A stretch of DNA of 50,471 bases from Neomegalonema sp. (lineage in GTDB: Bacteria; Pseudomonadota; Alphaproteobacteria; Rhodobacterales; Rhodobacteraceae). Positions 17,204 to 24,689 of this stretch are shown here, piece by piece (position 1 is the stretch's first letter; every line of letters begins with the position of its first letter). The DNA is taken from NCBI GenBank assembly GCA_022760355.1, contig JALEGB010000128.1:1-50471 (forward strand), read 5' to 3'. Below the pieces are notes generated by a model. The model worked only from the letters and a program-made list of their open reading frames with translations. It did not search any database and was not told the DNA's origin. The position numbers and the translations under genes are program-made.

Positions 17204-18145
17204 TTACGACTTACTAACCTGCGCAGCGACTTCTGCTGCAAAGTCAGTCTCTTCTTTCTCAATGCCTTCGCCAACTTCCAAGCGAACAAAAGCAACGACT
17301 TTAACGTCAACGCCGATTTCTTTCGCCTTCGCGGCAACAGCTTTTTCGACCGTCAGTTCCGGGTCCATCACGAACGCCTGCTTCAGAAGGCAGACTTCCT
17401 GATAGAACTTGTTGAGGCGGCCAACGATCATCTTTTCGATCACATTGTCCGGCTTGCCCGATTCACGCGCTTGCTCGGTCAAAACAGCTTTTTCACGCTC
17501 AACCAGCGCCGGATCGAGATCAGCCTCGGACAGAGCCGCCGGCTTCGTAGCCGCGACATGCATCGCGATCTGCTTGCCGAGCTCTTCGAGCTTCGCCGCG
17601 TCGCCTTCACTTTCAAGCGCAACGAGAACGCCGATCTTGCCCATGCCAGGCGCCGCTGCATTGTGAACGTAGGACGCGACTACGCCCTTATCCACGGCCA
17701 AGCGGCGCATACGGCGAACAGTCATATTCTCGCCGATCGTGCCGACCTTCTCTTTCACATGCTCTTCGACCGGCTTATCGGACGATGGCATTTTAGCGGC
17801 CAGCAGCCCGGCGGGAGACGCGTCGGCAGGATCCTCGAGATCAAGCGCGACCTTCGCGATCTCGGCAACCATTTCCTGGAACTCAGCGTTCCGCGCAACG
17901 AAGTCGGTTTCCGAGTTGATCTCAACCGCAGCGGCTTTCGCGCCGTCGCTGGCGAGGCTGACAAGACCTTCCGCCGCAACACGGCTCGACTTCTTGTCTG
18001 CTTTCACGCCAAGCTTGGTGCGCAGCCAATCTTCGGCCGCCGCCATGTCGCCGTCGCTTTCGGTCAGCGCCTTTTTGGCGTCCATCATGCCGGCGCCAGT
18101 TTTTTCACGCAGCTCTTTAACCAACGCGGCCGTGATCTGGGCCAT
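17204..18145 (-). CDS. tsf: Elongation factor Ts
   Basis: EF-Ts exchanges GDP for GTP on EF-Tu. The 313-residue protein has the N-terminal UBA-like domain ([19 protein letters not shown]), the signature [15 protein letters not shown] with the TDFV loop that enters EF-Tu, and the C-terminal dimerisation domain ([19 protein letters not shown]). It is a little longer than E. coli EF-Ts (about 283), as is common in alphaproteobacteria. AAGGAG lies six bases before the ATG. It follows rpsB with 208 bases between and ends at a strong terminator. Confidence 0.97.
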   Translation of the reverse strand: MAQITAALVKELREKTGAGMMDAKKALTESDGDMAAAEDWLRTKLGVKADKKSSRVAAEGLVSLASDGAKAAAVEINSETDFVARNAEFQEMVAEIAKVALDLEDPADASPAGLLAAKMPSSDKPVEEHVKEKVGTIGENMTVRRMRRLAVDKGVVASYVHNAAAPGMGKIGVLVALESEGDAAKLEELGKQIAMHVAATKPAALSEADLDPALVEREKAVLTEQARESGKPDNVIEKMIVGRLNKFYQEVCLLKQAFVMDPELTVEKAVAAKAKEIGVDVKVVAFVRLEVGEGIEKEETDFAAEVAAQVSKS

Positions 18146-18310
18146 AGCTCGCTCCTTGGGCAGTGTATCAAAAGGATCAAGCCGCGGGCGCTGTCATAGC
18201 GTCCGCAGCAATAAACCACCGCGCGCACGCGTGCGGCGGAACTTGATGGGGCTGATCGCAGATGCCGCGCGCTTAAGCAACCGTCGCGGCGTTCATTAAT
18301 CTGTCACATC

Positions 18311-18341
18311 CGCCGCGCCAACGGCGTATCGTGGCGCGGCG
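18311..18341 (-). other. Hairpin in the rpsB-tsf spacer
   Basis: A perfect 10-bp inverted repeat (CGCCGCGCCA / TGGCGCGGCG, 11-base loop) lies 13 bases past the rpsB stop in the transcript. No T-run follows, so it is more likely an RNA-processing or attenuation structure than a full terminator. It could reduce tsf output relative to rpsB; this is inference. Confidence 0.5.
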
Positions 18342-18353
18342 CAATAGGCGGCT

Positions 18354-19286
18354 TTAGCCGGCTTTCGCGTCGGCGTCCGCCTCAGCGGCCGGCGCTTCTT
18401 CCGCTGCAGGCGCAGGCGCCTCAGCAGTTTCAGCGGCGTCTGCTTCCGCCGTCGCCTCAGCAACAACCGACGCTTCAGCGCTCAGCGCCGCATCGCCGAG
18501 ATCGACGCCGGCTTCAGCTGCGTCTGCTTCCAGTTCCGCCAGCTCCGCCTCCATCGGCGCGTCGATGAACTCGCCGATGTCAACGCCAGCCGCGCCGAGC
18601 TGCTCTTGCATGCCGTCAATCGCCGCCAGCGCAATCAGATCGCAGTACAGGCCAATCGCGCGCGCCGCATCGTCATTGCCCGGAATCGGGTAAGCGACGC
18701 CGTCAGGCGACGAGTTGCTGTCGAGAACAGCGATAACTGGGATGCGCAGCTTCTGCGCCTCCATCAGCGCCAGCTCTTCTTTGTTCGTATCGACAACGAA
18801 CAGCAGATCCGGCTTGCCGCCCAGCTCGCGAATACCGCCCAGGGTCAGCTGCAACTTATCGCGCTGACGCTCAAGCTGCAGACGCTCGCGCTTGGTGAAG
18901 CCCTGCGCTTCGCCGCCGAGCTGCTCATCCAGCTTTTTCAGCCGTTGGATCGACTTCGACACGGTCGACCAGTTGGTCAGCGTGCCGCCCATCCAGCGGT
19001 GATTCATAAAATACTGCGCCGAACGCTCCGCCGCATCCGCAATCGGCGCTTGCGCCTGACGCTTGGTGCCGACGAACAGAATGCGGCCGCCCCGCGCGAC
19101 ACAATCACGCACCGCGACCAGCGCCTGGTGCAGCAGCGGAACCGTCTGGGTCAGATCGATGATGTGGATCCCATTGCGGTCGCCGTAAATATACTGGCGC
19201 ATCCGCGGGTTCCAACGGTGGGTCTGGTGACCGAAATGCACGCCAGCTTCCATCAGCTGACGCATAGTGAATTCAGGCAACGCCAT
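18354..19286 (-). CDS. rpsB: Ribosomal protein S2
   Basis: S2 of the small ribosomal subunit. The 310-residue protein starts [20 protein letters not shown], the standard beginning, and keeps the [36 protein letters not shown] and [22 protein letters not shown] segments (each split across the family profile). Residues beyond about 235 form an Ala/Glu/Asp-rich, almost wholly acidic tail of some 70 residues that E. coli S2 lacks. I reject a 48-codon upstream extension because the conserved S2 start is clear; AAGGA lies about ten bases before it. Operon with tsf. Confidence 0.97.
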   Translation of the reverse strand: MALPEFTMRQLMEAGVHFGHQTHRWNPRMRQYIYGDRNGIHIIDLTQTVPLLHQALVAVRDCVARGGRILFVGTKRQAQAPIADAAERSAQYFMNHRWMGGTLTNWSTVSKSIQRLKKLDEQLGGEAQGFTKRERLQLERQRDKLQLTLGGIRELGGKPDLLFVVDTNKEELALMEAQKLRIPVIAVLDSNSSPDGVAYPIPGNDDAARAIGLYCDLIALAAIDGMQEQLGAAGVDIGEFIDAPMEAELAELEADAAEAGVDLGDAALSAEASVVAEATAEADAAETAEAPAPAAEEAPAAEADADAKAG

Positions 19287-19480
19287 TGTCGGCTCGTCCT
19301 TTTTCCGGTTGATCCACCGCAGGGCTGAAGCACAATCCCCAAAAGAAACCGACTGCGCGCAAACGCGCTGATCGAACATCTCTTTCCGAGGAAGGCGACC
19401 GGCGGACGATTTGGTATATGACCGAATCACCCATGCCCTGCGTGAGAAGTTCGCGGAACTTAGGCGAAGAAAATATCGCG

Positions 19481-19518
19481 TGCAAGCATTTAGCGCGGCT
19501 CTTGCAAGGATTTAGCGC
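19481..19518. repeat. Two 16-bp direct repeats, 22-bp period
   Basis: TGCAAGCATTTAGCGC (19481-19496) and TGCAAGGATTTAGCGC (19503-19518) match at 15 of 16 positions and start exactly 22 bases apart, about two helical turns. They lie between the divergent rpsB and modB starts, 57-94 bases before modB. The spacing suggests side-by-side sites for a DNA-binding protein. Confidence 0.7.
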
Positions 19519-19574
19519 TAAGCTCAAATTCTATCGCCAGCCGCCGCCCATCATGCCGTCAAACGGAGTTTTCT

Positions 19575-20258
19575 GTGACCGAAACTGAACTCGCGGTCGC
19601 ATTGTTGTCCTTGAAAGTCGCCGGCGTCGCCGCGGCTTTTTCATTGGTTCCGGCGGTCGCGCTGGCCTGGGTTCTCGCGAAGAAGAAATTCTTCGGCAAA
19701 ACAGCGTTAGAGGCGGTCGTGAACCTGCCGCTGGTGTTGCCTCCCGTCGTCGTCGGCTTCGCGCTGCTTGAACTGTTCGGCCGGCGCGGCGTCATCGGCG
19801 CGTGGTTGTTCGAAAATTTTGGCCTGCGCGTCGCCTTCACCTGGGAGGGCGCGGCGTTGGCGGCGGCGGTGATGGGATTTCCATTGGTCGTTCGCGCCGC
19901 GCGGCTGGCCTTTGAAGCGGTTGATCCGGATCTGGAGGAAGCCGCCCGCACGCTCGGCGCCGGCCCTTGGCGCCGATTCGCGACCATCGCCCTGCCGCTC
20001 GCCGCCCCGGGCGTGATCGCCGGCGCCTTGCTCGGCTTCGCCCGCGCCCTTGGCGAGTTTGGGGCGACGATCGCTTTTGTCGGCAACCAGCCGGGCGAGA
20101 CCCGCACCCTGCCGATCGCCATCTACACCGAATTGCAGCGGCCAGGCGGGGAGGACGCGGCGGGGCGTCTCGTGATCTATGCGATCCTTCTCGCTCTGGC
20201 CGCAGTTGCGGCGGCCGAGGCGTTGGCGGCGGCGGCGCGACGAAAGGCGGCGGGATGA
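19575..20258 (+). CDS. modB: ModB-like ABC transporter permease (molybdate type)
   Basis: A 227-residue integral membrane permease with five or so hydrophobic segments and the EAA loop that docks on the ATPase: LEEAARTLGAGPWRRF. It also has VNLPLVLPPVVVGFALL and FARALGEFGATIAFVG, which are characteristic of ModB/CysTW-type permeases, and the ARALGEFGAT stretch is typical of ModB. The start is GTG with GGAG six bases before it. It overlaps the downstream ATPase gene by four bases (ATGA). No periplasmic binding protein gene (modA) lies upstream, where rpsB is encoded instead. Oxyanion uptake is well supported; molybdate specificity is an inference from similarity. Confidence 0.85.
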   Translation: MTETELAVALLSLKVAGVAAAFSLVPAVALAWVLAKKKFFGKTALEAVVNLPLVLPPVVVGFALLELFGRRGVIGAWLFENFGLRVAFTWEGAALAAAVMGFPLVVRAARLAFEAVDPDLEEAARTLGAGPWRRFATIALPLAAPGVIAGALLGFARALGEFGATIAFVGNQPGETRTLPIAIYTELQRPGGEDAAGRLVIYAILLALAAVAAAEALAAAARRKAAG

Positions 20259-20944
20259 GAGATGAAATGGAGCATCGCACGGCGCTTTCGGTCTCGATCA
20301 CCAAACAAATGCCGAGCTTTCAGCTGCAGGCCGCCTTTGAGGTGACCGGCGCCAGCGTGCTGTTCGGGCCCTCGGGCTCCGGCAAAACCCTGACGATTCG
20401 CAGCGTCGCGGGGCTGGAGCAGCCGGATCACGGGCGCATTACCCTTGGCCCGCGCGAGGATCCGCGCCTGCTGTTCGATTCGGCGCAAAAGCTGTTCACC
20501 CCGCCCGAGAAACGGCGGCTTGGCGTTGTGTTCCAGGAGCCGCGGCTGTTTCCGCATCTGACGGTGCGGGCCAATCTGCTCTATGGCCGGCCCCGAAGTC
20601 TCGCGGCTGAGACCCTGGCCGCGCGGCTGATGGAGGTCGCCGAACTGCTGGAGATAACGCCGCTGCTGGATCGGCGCCCCGGGCGGCTCTCCGGCGGGGA
20701 GAAGCAGCGGGTCGCCATTGGCCGCGCCCTGCTCTCCGCCCCCGAAGCGCTGCTGATGGATGAGCCGCTGGCCAATCTCGACGCGCGGCTGAAGGCGGAG
20801 ATCCTCCCCTACCTCACCCGCATTCGACAGGAGGCGCAGGTCCCGATCCTCTATGTCACCCATGATATGACGGAGGCGGAGGCGATTGGGGAGCGGCTTA
20901 TAAGGTTGGATCGCGGCCGCGTGGTGGAGGAGCGGGGTATGTAG
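20255..20944 (+). CDS. modC: ModC-like ABC transporter ATP-binding protein, short form
   Basis: A 229-residue ATPase partner of the upstream permease. It shows Walker A GPSGSGKT, Q-loop FQEPRLFPH, signature LSGGEKQR, Walker B LLMDEP, D-loop and H-loop THD, all intact. The N-terminal strand pattern (MPSFQLQAAFEVTGASVLFG) is the ModC style rather than generic. ModC of E. coli is about 350 residues; here the C-terminal MOP/TOBE regulatory domain is missing, the protein ending soon after the H-loop (DRGRVVEERGM). The ATG at 20255 overlaps the modB stop. A terminator at 21004-21024 follows. Confidence 0.85.
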   Translation: MRDEMEHRTALSVSITKQMPSFQLQAAFEVTGASVLFGPSGSGKTLTIRSVAGLEQPDHGRITLGPREDPRLLFDSAQKLFTPPEKRRLGVVFQEPRLFPHLTVRANLLYGRPRSLAAETLAARLMEVAELLEITPLLDRRPGRLSGGEKQRVAIGRALLSAPEALLMDEPLANLDARLKAEILPYLTRIRQEAQVPILYVTHDMTEAEAIGERLIRLDRGRVVEERGM

Positions 20945-21003
20945 GGCCATCGCGATTCCAGCTTCCGCGCGAGCGCGGCCCAGCAGTGACGGCGCAATAT
21001 TCG

Positions 21004-21024
21004 ACCGCGCTACGCGCGGTTTTT
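21004..21024 (+). terminator. Terminator downstream of modBC
   Basis: ACCGCGC and GCGCGGT form a seven-base-pair stem with a three-base loop, followed by TTTT on the plus strand, 60 bases past the modC stop. Confidence 0.75.
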
Positions 21025-21112
21025 GGGCGCAAACGGCACCGCCGCGCACCGCGCCGCAGCCCCGGCGCCTGTGGCGGGCAGTAAAGGAATAAGAGCTAAG
21101 AATAATCCCGTC

Positions 21113-22828
21113 TCACGACGGAATTATCGTCCGGGCAACGCGAAACCCCCAGCTCCTGAACCGGCCGTCGCGCTGGAGCCAGAGGCGGTCCGCGGAGCGC
21201 AGCCTGATCGGATCGTTGTACCACGAGCCGCCGCGAAGAACGGCATGGGAACAATCCCCTTTATCCGCCGCCATCCAAGCCGATCCATCGGTTGGCGCCC
21301 CTTTATAGGATTCGTGCCAACAGTCCTGAACCCACTCCCAAACATTGCCATGCACATCATAAAGGCCCCAAGGGTTGGGCTTGAAAGACCCAACCGCCAG
21401 CGTCTTCCCCCGATACACGCCCTTCGGCGAGCCGTCATAGCTGTACGAAGCATCGTAATTCGCTTTATCCGCCGAAATTTTGCCCGTGAAGCTGAACGGG
21501 CCCCGCGTCCCCGCCCGCGCCGCATACTCCCATTCAGCTTCCGAAGGCAGGCGATACGCTTGCCCCGTGCGCTTGGAGAGCCAAGCAACATAGGCCTGCC
21601 CGTCCGCCCAGGAAACACAGGTCACCGGATGCGCGTCCGTCTGCGTGAAGCCGGGCGCTTCCCAGGAGGCGTCCTTACGCTTCTCCCACTTCGAGCCTGT
21701 CCAAATCCAACAGCCTTTGTCGGTCTTTCGATCCGTGGCTTTGACGAATTTGCGATATTGGCCGACCGTGACCTCATACTTGCCGATCGCAAAAGCTTTC
21801 ATCGCCACCCGCCGCTGCGGCCCTTCATCCTCGTCGCGCTTAAGCTCGGTCTTCGGCGAGCCCATCAGGAAGGAACCGGCCGGGATCGCCACCATCTCCG
21901 GGCAGTCGGCGCAATCGCGGAAGGTCTCGAAGTCTTTCAGGCCCGATTTAGGCTTGGGCGCCGCGATCGGAACCGGCTTTGGGCGCGTCGCCGCAGGAAC
22001 CAAATAATATTCCCGCCCGCCCATCGTATCCGTCTTCGCCGTCGGTTTCTGCCGCCCTGCAGTCACCCGCGCGACCTTGTCCCGCACCGCGCCGAAGAGG
22101 AGTCGGATTTCTTTGCCGGGGGTCGGCCCAAGCTCCAGCAGCGCCTGGGTGAAGGGGCTGTGGGCTCCCGGCACGCCGTCAAGCGCGACCTTGTCGGGCG
22201 AGGTGGCGTAGGCGATCAGCGTATCGTCGGACGCGCGATATCGCTCCAGCCGCGCCAGGCCGCGGCTGAGGCTGGCGGAGCGGGTTTTGTTCGGCTCCTG
22301 CGCCTTCATCGCCGCCAGCAACGTCGCCTCATCCCGGCACGCATCGAGCATAACCAACTTCAGCCCCTTCGCGCCGGCGATATTGGCCAAAATCTCCTGC
22401 AATGACACCGCCATCCCCGGCAGATCGGCCACCGTCTCCGGCTCAGCATCCACGCCGAACAGGTAATTCTCCCGCTCAAACTGGATCGCATGGCCGGCGA
22501 AAAACACCGCGGCGATCTCGACCGGCCCCTTCGCGATTGATTTTCGGAATTGGCGCAGCGCTTTGCGCATGCCGGCCGTCGTCAGATCCGTGGCGAGCAC
22601 AACGTCATCAAATTTCAGCCGATCGAGCATCTTCTTAACCGCGTCCGCATCCCGCGTCGGATTGGGCAATCGGATAAGATGGGCGCCCGTATAGGCGCCA
22701 TTGCCAATGACCAGCGCCAGACGGCGCGGGGCCGGCTCCGCGGACGCCCACTCGCCACGCCCCGCCGCGCCCCAGATAACCAGCGCCAGCGCCGCCACGC
22801 CGACGCAGAACTGCGCCCATCTCACCAT
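21113..22828 (-). CDS. Exported caspase-like protease fused to FGE-sulfatase domain
   Basis: A 571-residue two-domain protein. A signal peptide or N-terminal anchor (hydrophobic run at 8-22) precedes a C14 caspase-like domain (about 33-270). This has the RRLALVIGNGAY start, catalytic His113 in FFAGHAIQ and catalytic Cys164 in MLDACRDE, so both dyad residues are present. The second domain (about 310-570) is a formylglycine-generating-enzyme/sulfatase-modifying-factor fold: MVAIPAGSFLMGS, KYEVTVGQYRKFV, AHPVTCVSWADGQAYVAWLS, RLPSEAEWEYAAR, NVWEWVQDCW, VLRGGSWYN and FRVAR. FGE-like domains in such fusions usually act as binding modules. A strong GAGGAGGGG site precedes the ATG at 22828. Last gene of a minus-strand cluster. 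Proteolysis in the envelope is inferred. Confidence 0.88.
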   Translation of the reverse strand: MVRWAQFCVGVAALALVIWGAAGRGEWASAEPAPRRLALVIGNGAYTGAHLIRLPNPTRDADAVKKMLDRLKFDDVVLATDLTTAGMRKALRQFRKSIAKGPVEIAAVFFAGHAIQFERENYLFGVDAEPETVADLPGMAVSLQEILANIAGAKGLKLVMLDACRDEATLLAAMKAQEPNKTRSASLSRGLARLERYRASDDTLIAYATSPDKVALDGVPGAHSPFTQALLELGPTPGKEIRLLFGAVRDKVARVTAGRQKPTAKTDTMGGREYYLVPAATRPKPVPIAAPKPKSGLKDFETFRDCADCPEMVAIPAGSFLMGSPKTELKRDEDEGPQRRVAMKAFAIGKYEVTVGQYRKFVKATDRKTDKGCWIWTGSKWEKRKDASWEAPGFTQTDAHPVTCVSWADGQAYVAWLSKRTGQAYRLPSEAEWEYAARAGTRGPFSFTGKISADKANYDASYSYDGSPKGVYRGKTLAVGSFKPNPWGLYDVHGNVWEWVQDCWHESYKGAPTDGSAWMAADKGDCSHAVLRGGSWYNDPIRLRSADRLWLQRDGRFRSWGFRVARTIIPS

Positions 22829-22911
22829 GCTCCCCTCCTCGCTCAGCCTCGCCATCGCGGCATCCTACTCTTTGTCGGGATGCGCGCGGCGCATGCAATC
22901 AGGCAAATGAC

Positions 22912-23712
22912 CTAAAATGCGCTCACATAGGAGCTGACGGTCCCGAACGGTCCGGGCTCCTCGCGCCAGACATGGAGCGTCACGGCGCTTTGCTCCTCCG
23001 TCCCGATCGGCGCGGCGTCCGGGCGGAAATCAACCGCCAACACGCCGCCCACCGCCGGCGCCGCCATCGCCGGCGCCGCGCCAATGCGGGTGATGATGGC
23101 GCGGTGATGATGGCCGCAGGCGAACAGCGTCAGATTCGGCTGCGCCGCCAGCATCGCGGCGAATGTTTCGCCGTCGCGCATCCGAATCGCGTCCATATAG
23201 CCGACGCCGCTGGGAAAAGGCGGGTGGTGGGTGAAGACGATCGCCGGCCGCCCGGCCTGCGCCGCCGCGTCCAGCTCAGCCGCCGCCCAGTCGATTTGCG
23301 CCGCGCCCATCTCGCCATGAGACGCGCCGGGGACGACGTCATCCAGCAGCAGCGCGCGCACTGGGCCGAAATCCAAGCCGCAGCGAATCGGCCCTTCCTC
23401 CGGCGCGGCCTCGGGGGCGAGACCTGCGGCGCGCATTCCCTCCCGCCGATCATGATTGCCTGGAAGCGCGTAGAAGGGGAGTTTCAGGGCGGCAATCAGC
23501 TCGTTAAAGCGCTCATATTCATCAGCGTCGCCATGATCGACCAGATCGCCGGTATGAATCACCGCGTCAATGCCGTCCACGCGCTCGGCCAGCAGGTGGA
23601 TATGCTCAATCGCCCGCCGCAGCCCGTCCGCCGCCGTCGCGGCGGGGAGGAAGGCGGTGTCGCGGGTTTTGATATGGGTGTCCGTGATTTGGAGCAGTTT
23701 GATCGTGCGCAT
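22912..23712 (-). CDS. CpdA/Icc-like metallophosphoesterase
   Basis: A 266-residue calcineurin-like phosphoesterase. The dimetal motifs are complete: DTH near residue 11-13 (QITDTHIK), GDLVDHGD, GNHDRR, a later His in FTHHPPF, and the FACGHHHR pair. This arrangement matches the CpdA/Icc class, whose known members hydrolyse 3',5'-cyclic AMP, though many relatives act on other phosphoesters. No signal peptide is seen, so it is cytoplasmic. AGGAG lies six bases before the ATG. It is 83 bases upstream of the caspase-FGE gene and downstream of the unknown-family gene, in one direction. Enzyme class is confident, substrate is not. Confidence 0.86.
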   Translation of the reverse strand: MRTIKLLQITDTHIKTRDTAFLPAATAADGLRRAIEHIHLLAERVDGIDAVIHTGDLVDHGDADEYERFNELIAALKLPFYALPGNHDRREGMRAAGLAPEAAPEEGPIRCGLDFGPVRALLLDDVVPGASHGEMGAAQIDWAAAELDAAAQAGRPAIVFTHHPPFPSGVGYMDAIRMRDGETFAAMLAAQPNLTLFACGHHHRAIITRIGAAPAMAAPAVGGVLAVDFRPDAAPIGTEEQSAVTLHVWREEPGPFGTVSSYVSAF

Positions 23713-23804
23713 GGGCTTCTCCTGTGCAGAGTCGGCCCTTGCTATCAGGTCGCGCCGCCAGCGCCGAGCGCATGATGGTCCGGCGATCGGCGCCGCGGGG
23801 CCGA

Positions 23805-24608
23805 TCAGGCGCAGGCGCGCCAGCCGGTGCGGTTAAGCTCGGCGCCATGGGCGACCACGCCCGGCAGGCTCAACACCGAAGCAGGCCGGGGCAGAAGCGG
23901 CGCGCGCCCGTCCGGCGCAACGGACATAATTGCGGGCGTTCCGTCGATCCGACTCACCCAATTCGCCGCCGCGGCCAGCTTCGTTGGGATCGGCGCGCCG
24001 GCGCAGTTGGGCGCGCCGGCTGGAAAGATCGTGGCGCTCAACGCCCGAGCCAAGCGCGGCGCCAGCGGGGCGCAGTCGCCAGGCGCGCGCGCCACCGCCA
24101 AAATGTTTTCTTCAGGCGCCCCAAACGCATCGGCCAATGCGGCCGCGACGCGGCGGCGGGCCGAAGGATCGGAGCCGCTCGGCCGCGCGCACGGGCCGTC
24201 AACCACCACCATCCAGGCCGCGTGATTGTCGGCCCCCGCCTTTGCGGCGGCCGTCTGCAGCGCCGCGCCGACGCCAGCGCCCCAAAGCCGCCGCCGCCGG
24301 GCGACGGAGAGCGAAAGACCACCGGGATCGACCGCGTAGGCGGCTTGCAGCACGATCAGGTTCAGGCCGCCGGACGCCCCGCCCCGCCCCGCCATGCTGC
24401 GCGCAACCGCGCGCATCCGCAGGATCGTCCCGGTCGGGCCCAGCTGCATTTGTTCGACCATCAGGCTGTCCGCATGGTTCGCGAGCGCCGAAACGAGACC
24501 GTTGTCTCCATCGCCGGCGCCAAGATCGAACAGTCCCCCACAGCGCAGCTGGAGCGCCGCGGCGCCTTCGATAAGGTCTGGATAGATATGCGCTGCTTGA
24601 GCCTGCAT
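23805..24608 (-). CDS. Unknown 267-residue protein, cluster partner
   Basis: I do not recognise this family. It has no signal peptide or clear membrane segment. The first 120 residues contain short alpha/beta elements (LFDLGAGDGDNGLVSALAN, LMVEQMQLGPTGTI, LNLIVLQAAYAVDPGGLSL). A segment with charged SVARRRRLWG follows, then AAWMVVVDGPCARPSG and a Pro/Ala-rich second half with repeated strand-turn units. Four cysteines (Cys23, the one in GPCARP, and those in GDCAP and NCAG) form no obvious metal motif. The ATG has GAGG five bases before it, immediately after a small inverted repeat. It lies 81 bases downstream of the cyclase-like gene and 92 upstream of the phosphoesterase. The Ala/Arg/Pro-rich composition matches its neighbours; coding is supported by its length and by no competing reading frame with conserved motifs. 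Confidence 0.6.
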   Translation of the reverse strand: MQAQAAHIYPDLIEGAAALQLRCGGLFDLGAGDGDNGLVSALANHADSLMVEQMQLGPTGTILRMRAVARSMAGRGGASGGLNLIVLQAAYAVDPGGLSLSVARRRRLWGAGVGAALQTAAAKAGADNHAAWMVVVDGPCARPSGSDPSARRRVAAALADAFGAPEENILAVARAPGDCAPLAPRLARALSATIFPAGAPNCAGAPIPTKLAAAANWVSRIDGTPAIMSVAPDGRAPLLPRPASVLSLPGVVAHGAELNRTGWRACA

Positions 24609-24618
24609 TGACGCCTCG

Positions 24619-24680
24619 TTCGCCTGAGATCCTGGCGAACCAGCCGCAAGAAGGGCGCCGGCTCTGGGTTAAGCCGGCGC
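24619..24680 (-). other. Two hairpins between the cyclase-like gene and its partner
   Basis: GCGCCGGCT / AGCCGGCGC (24655-24680, nine pairs, eight-base loop) and GTTCGCC / GGCGAAC (24619-24640, seven pairs). The second ends next to the partner's ribosome binding site, so it could affect its translation. Neither has a T-run. Confidence 0.4.
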
Positions 24681-24689
24681 GCAAACGCG

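Noticed and set aside
19287-19470. A -35/-10 pair for rpsB near TTGCAC and TAAGTT on the minus strand
   Set aside because: The -10 matches at only three of six positions; several equally weak pairs exist here.
23785-23806. Seven-pair GATCGGC / GCCGATC hairpin upstream of the phosphoesterase gene
   Set aside because: Short stem in GC-rich DNA with no T-run; likely chance.
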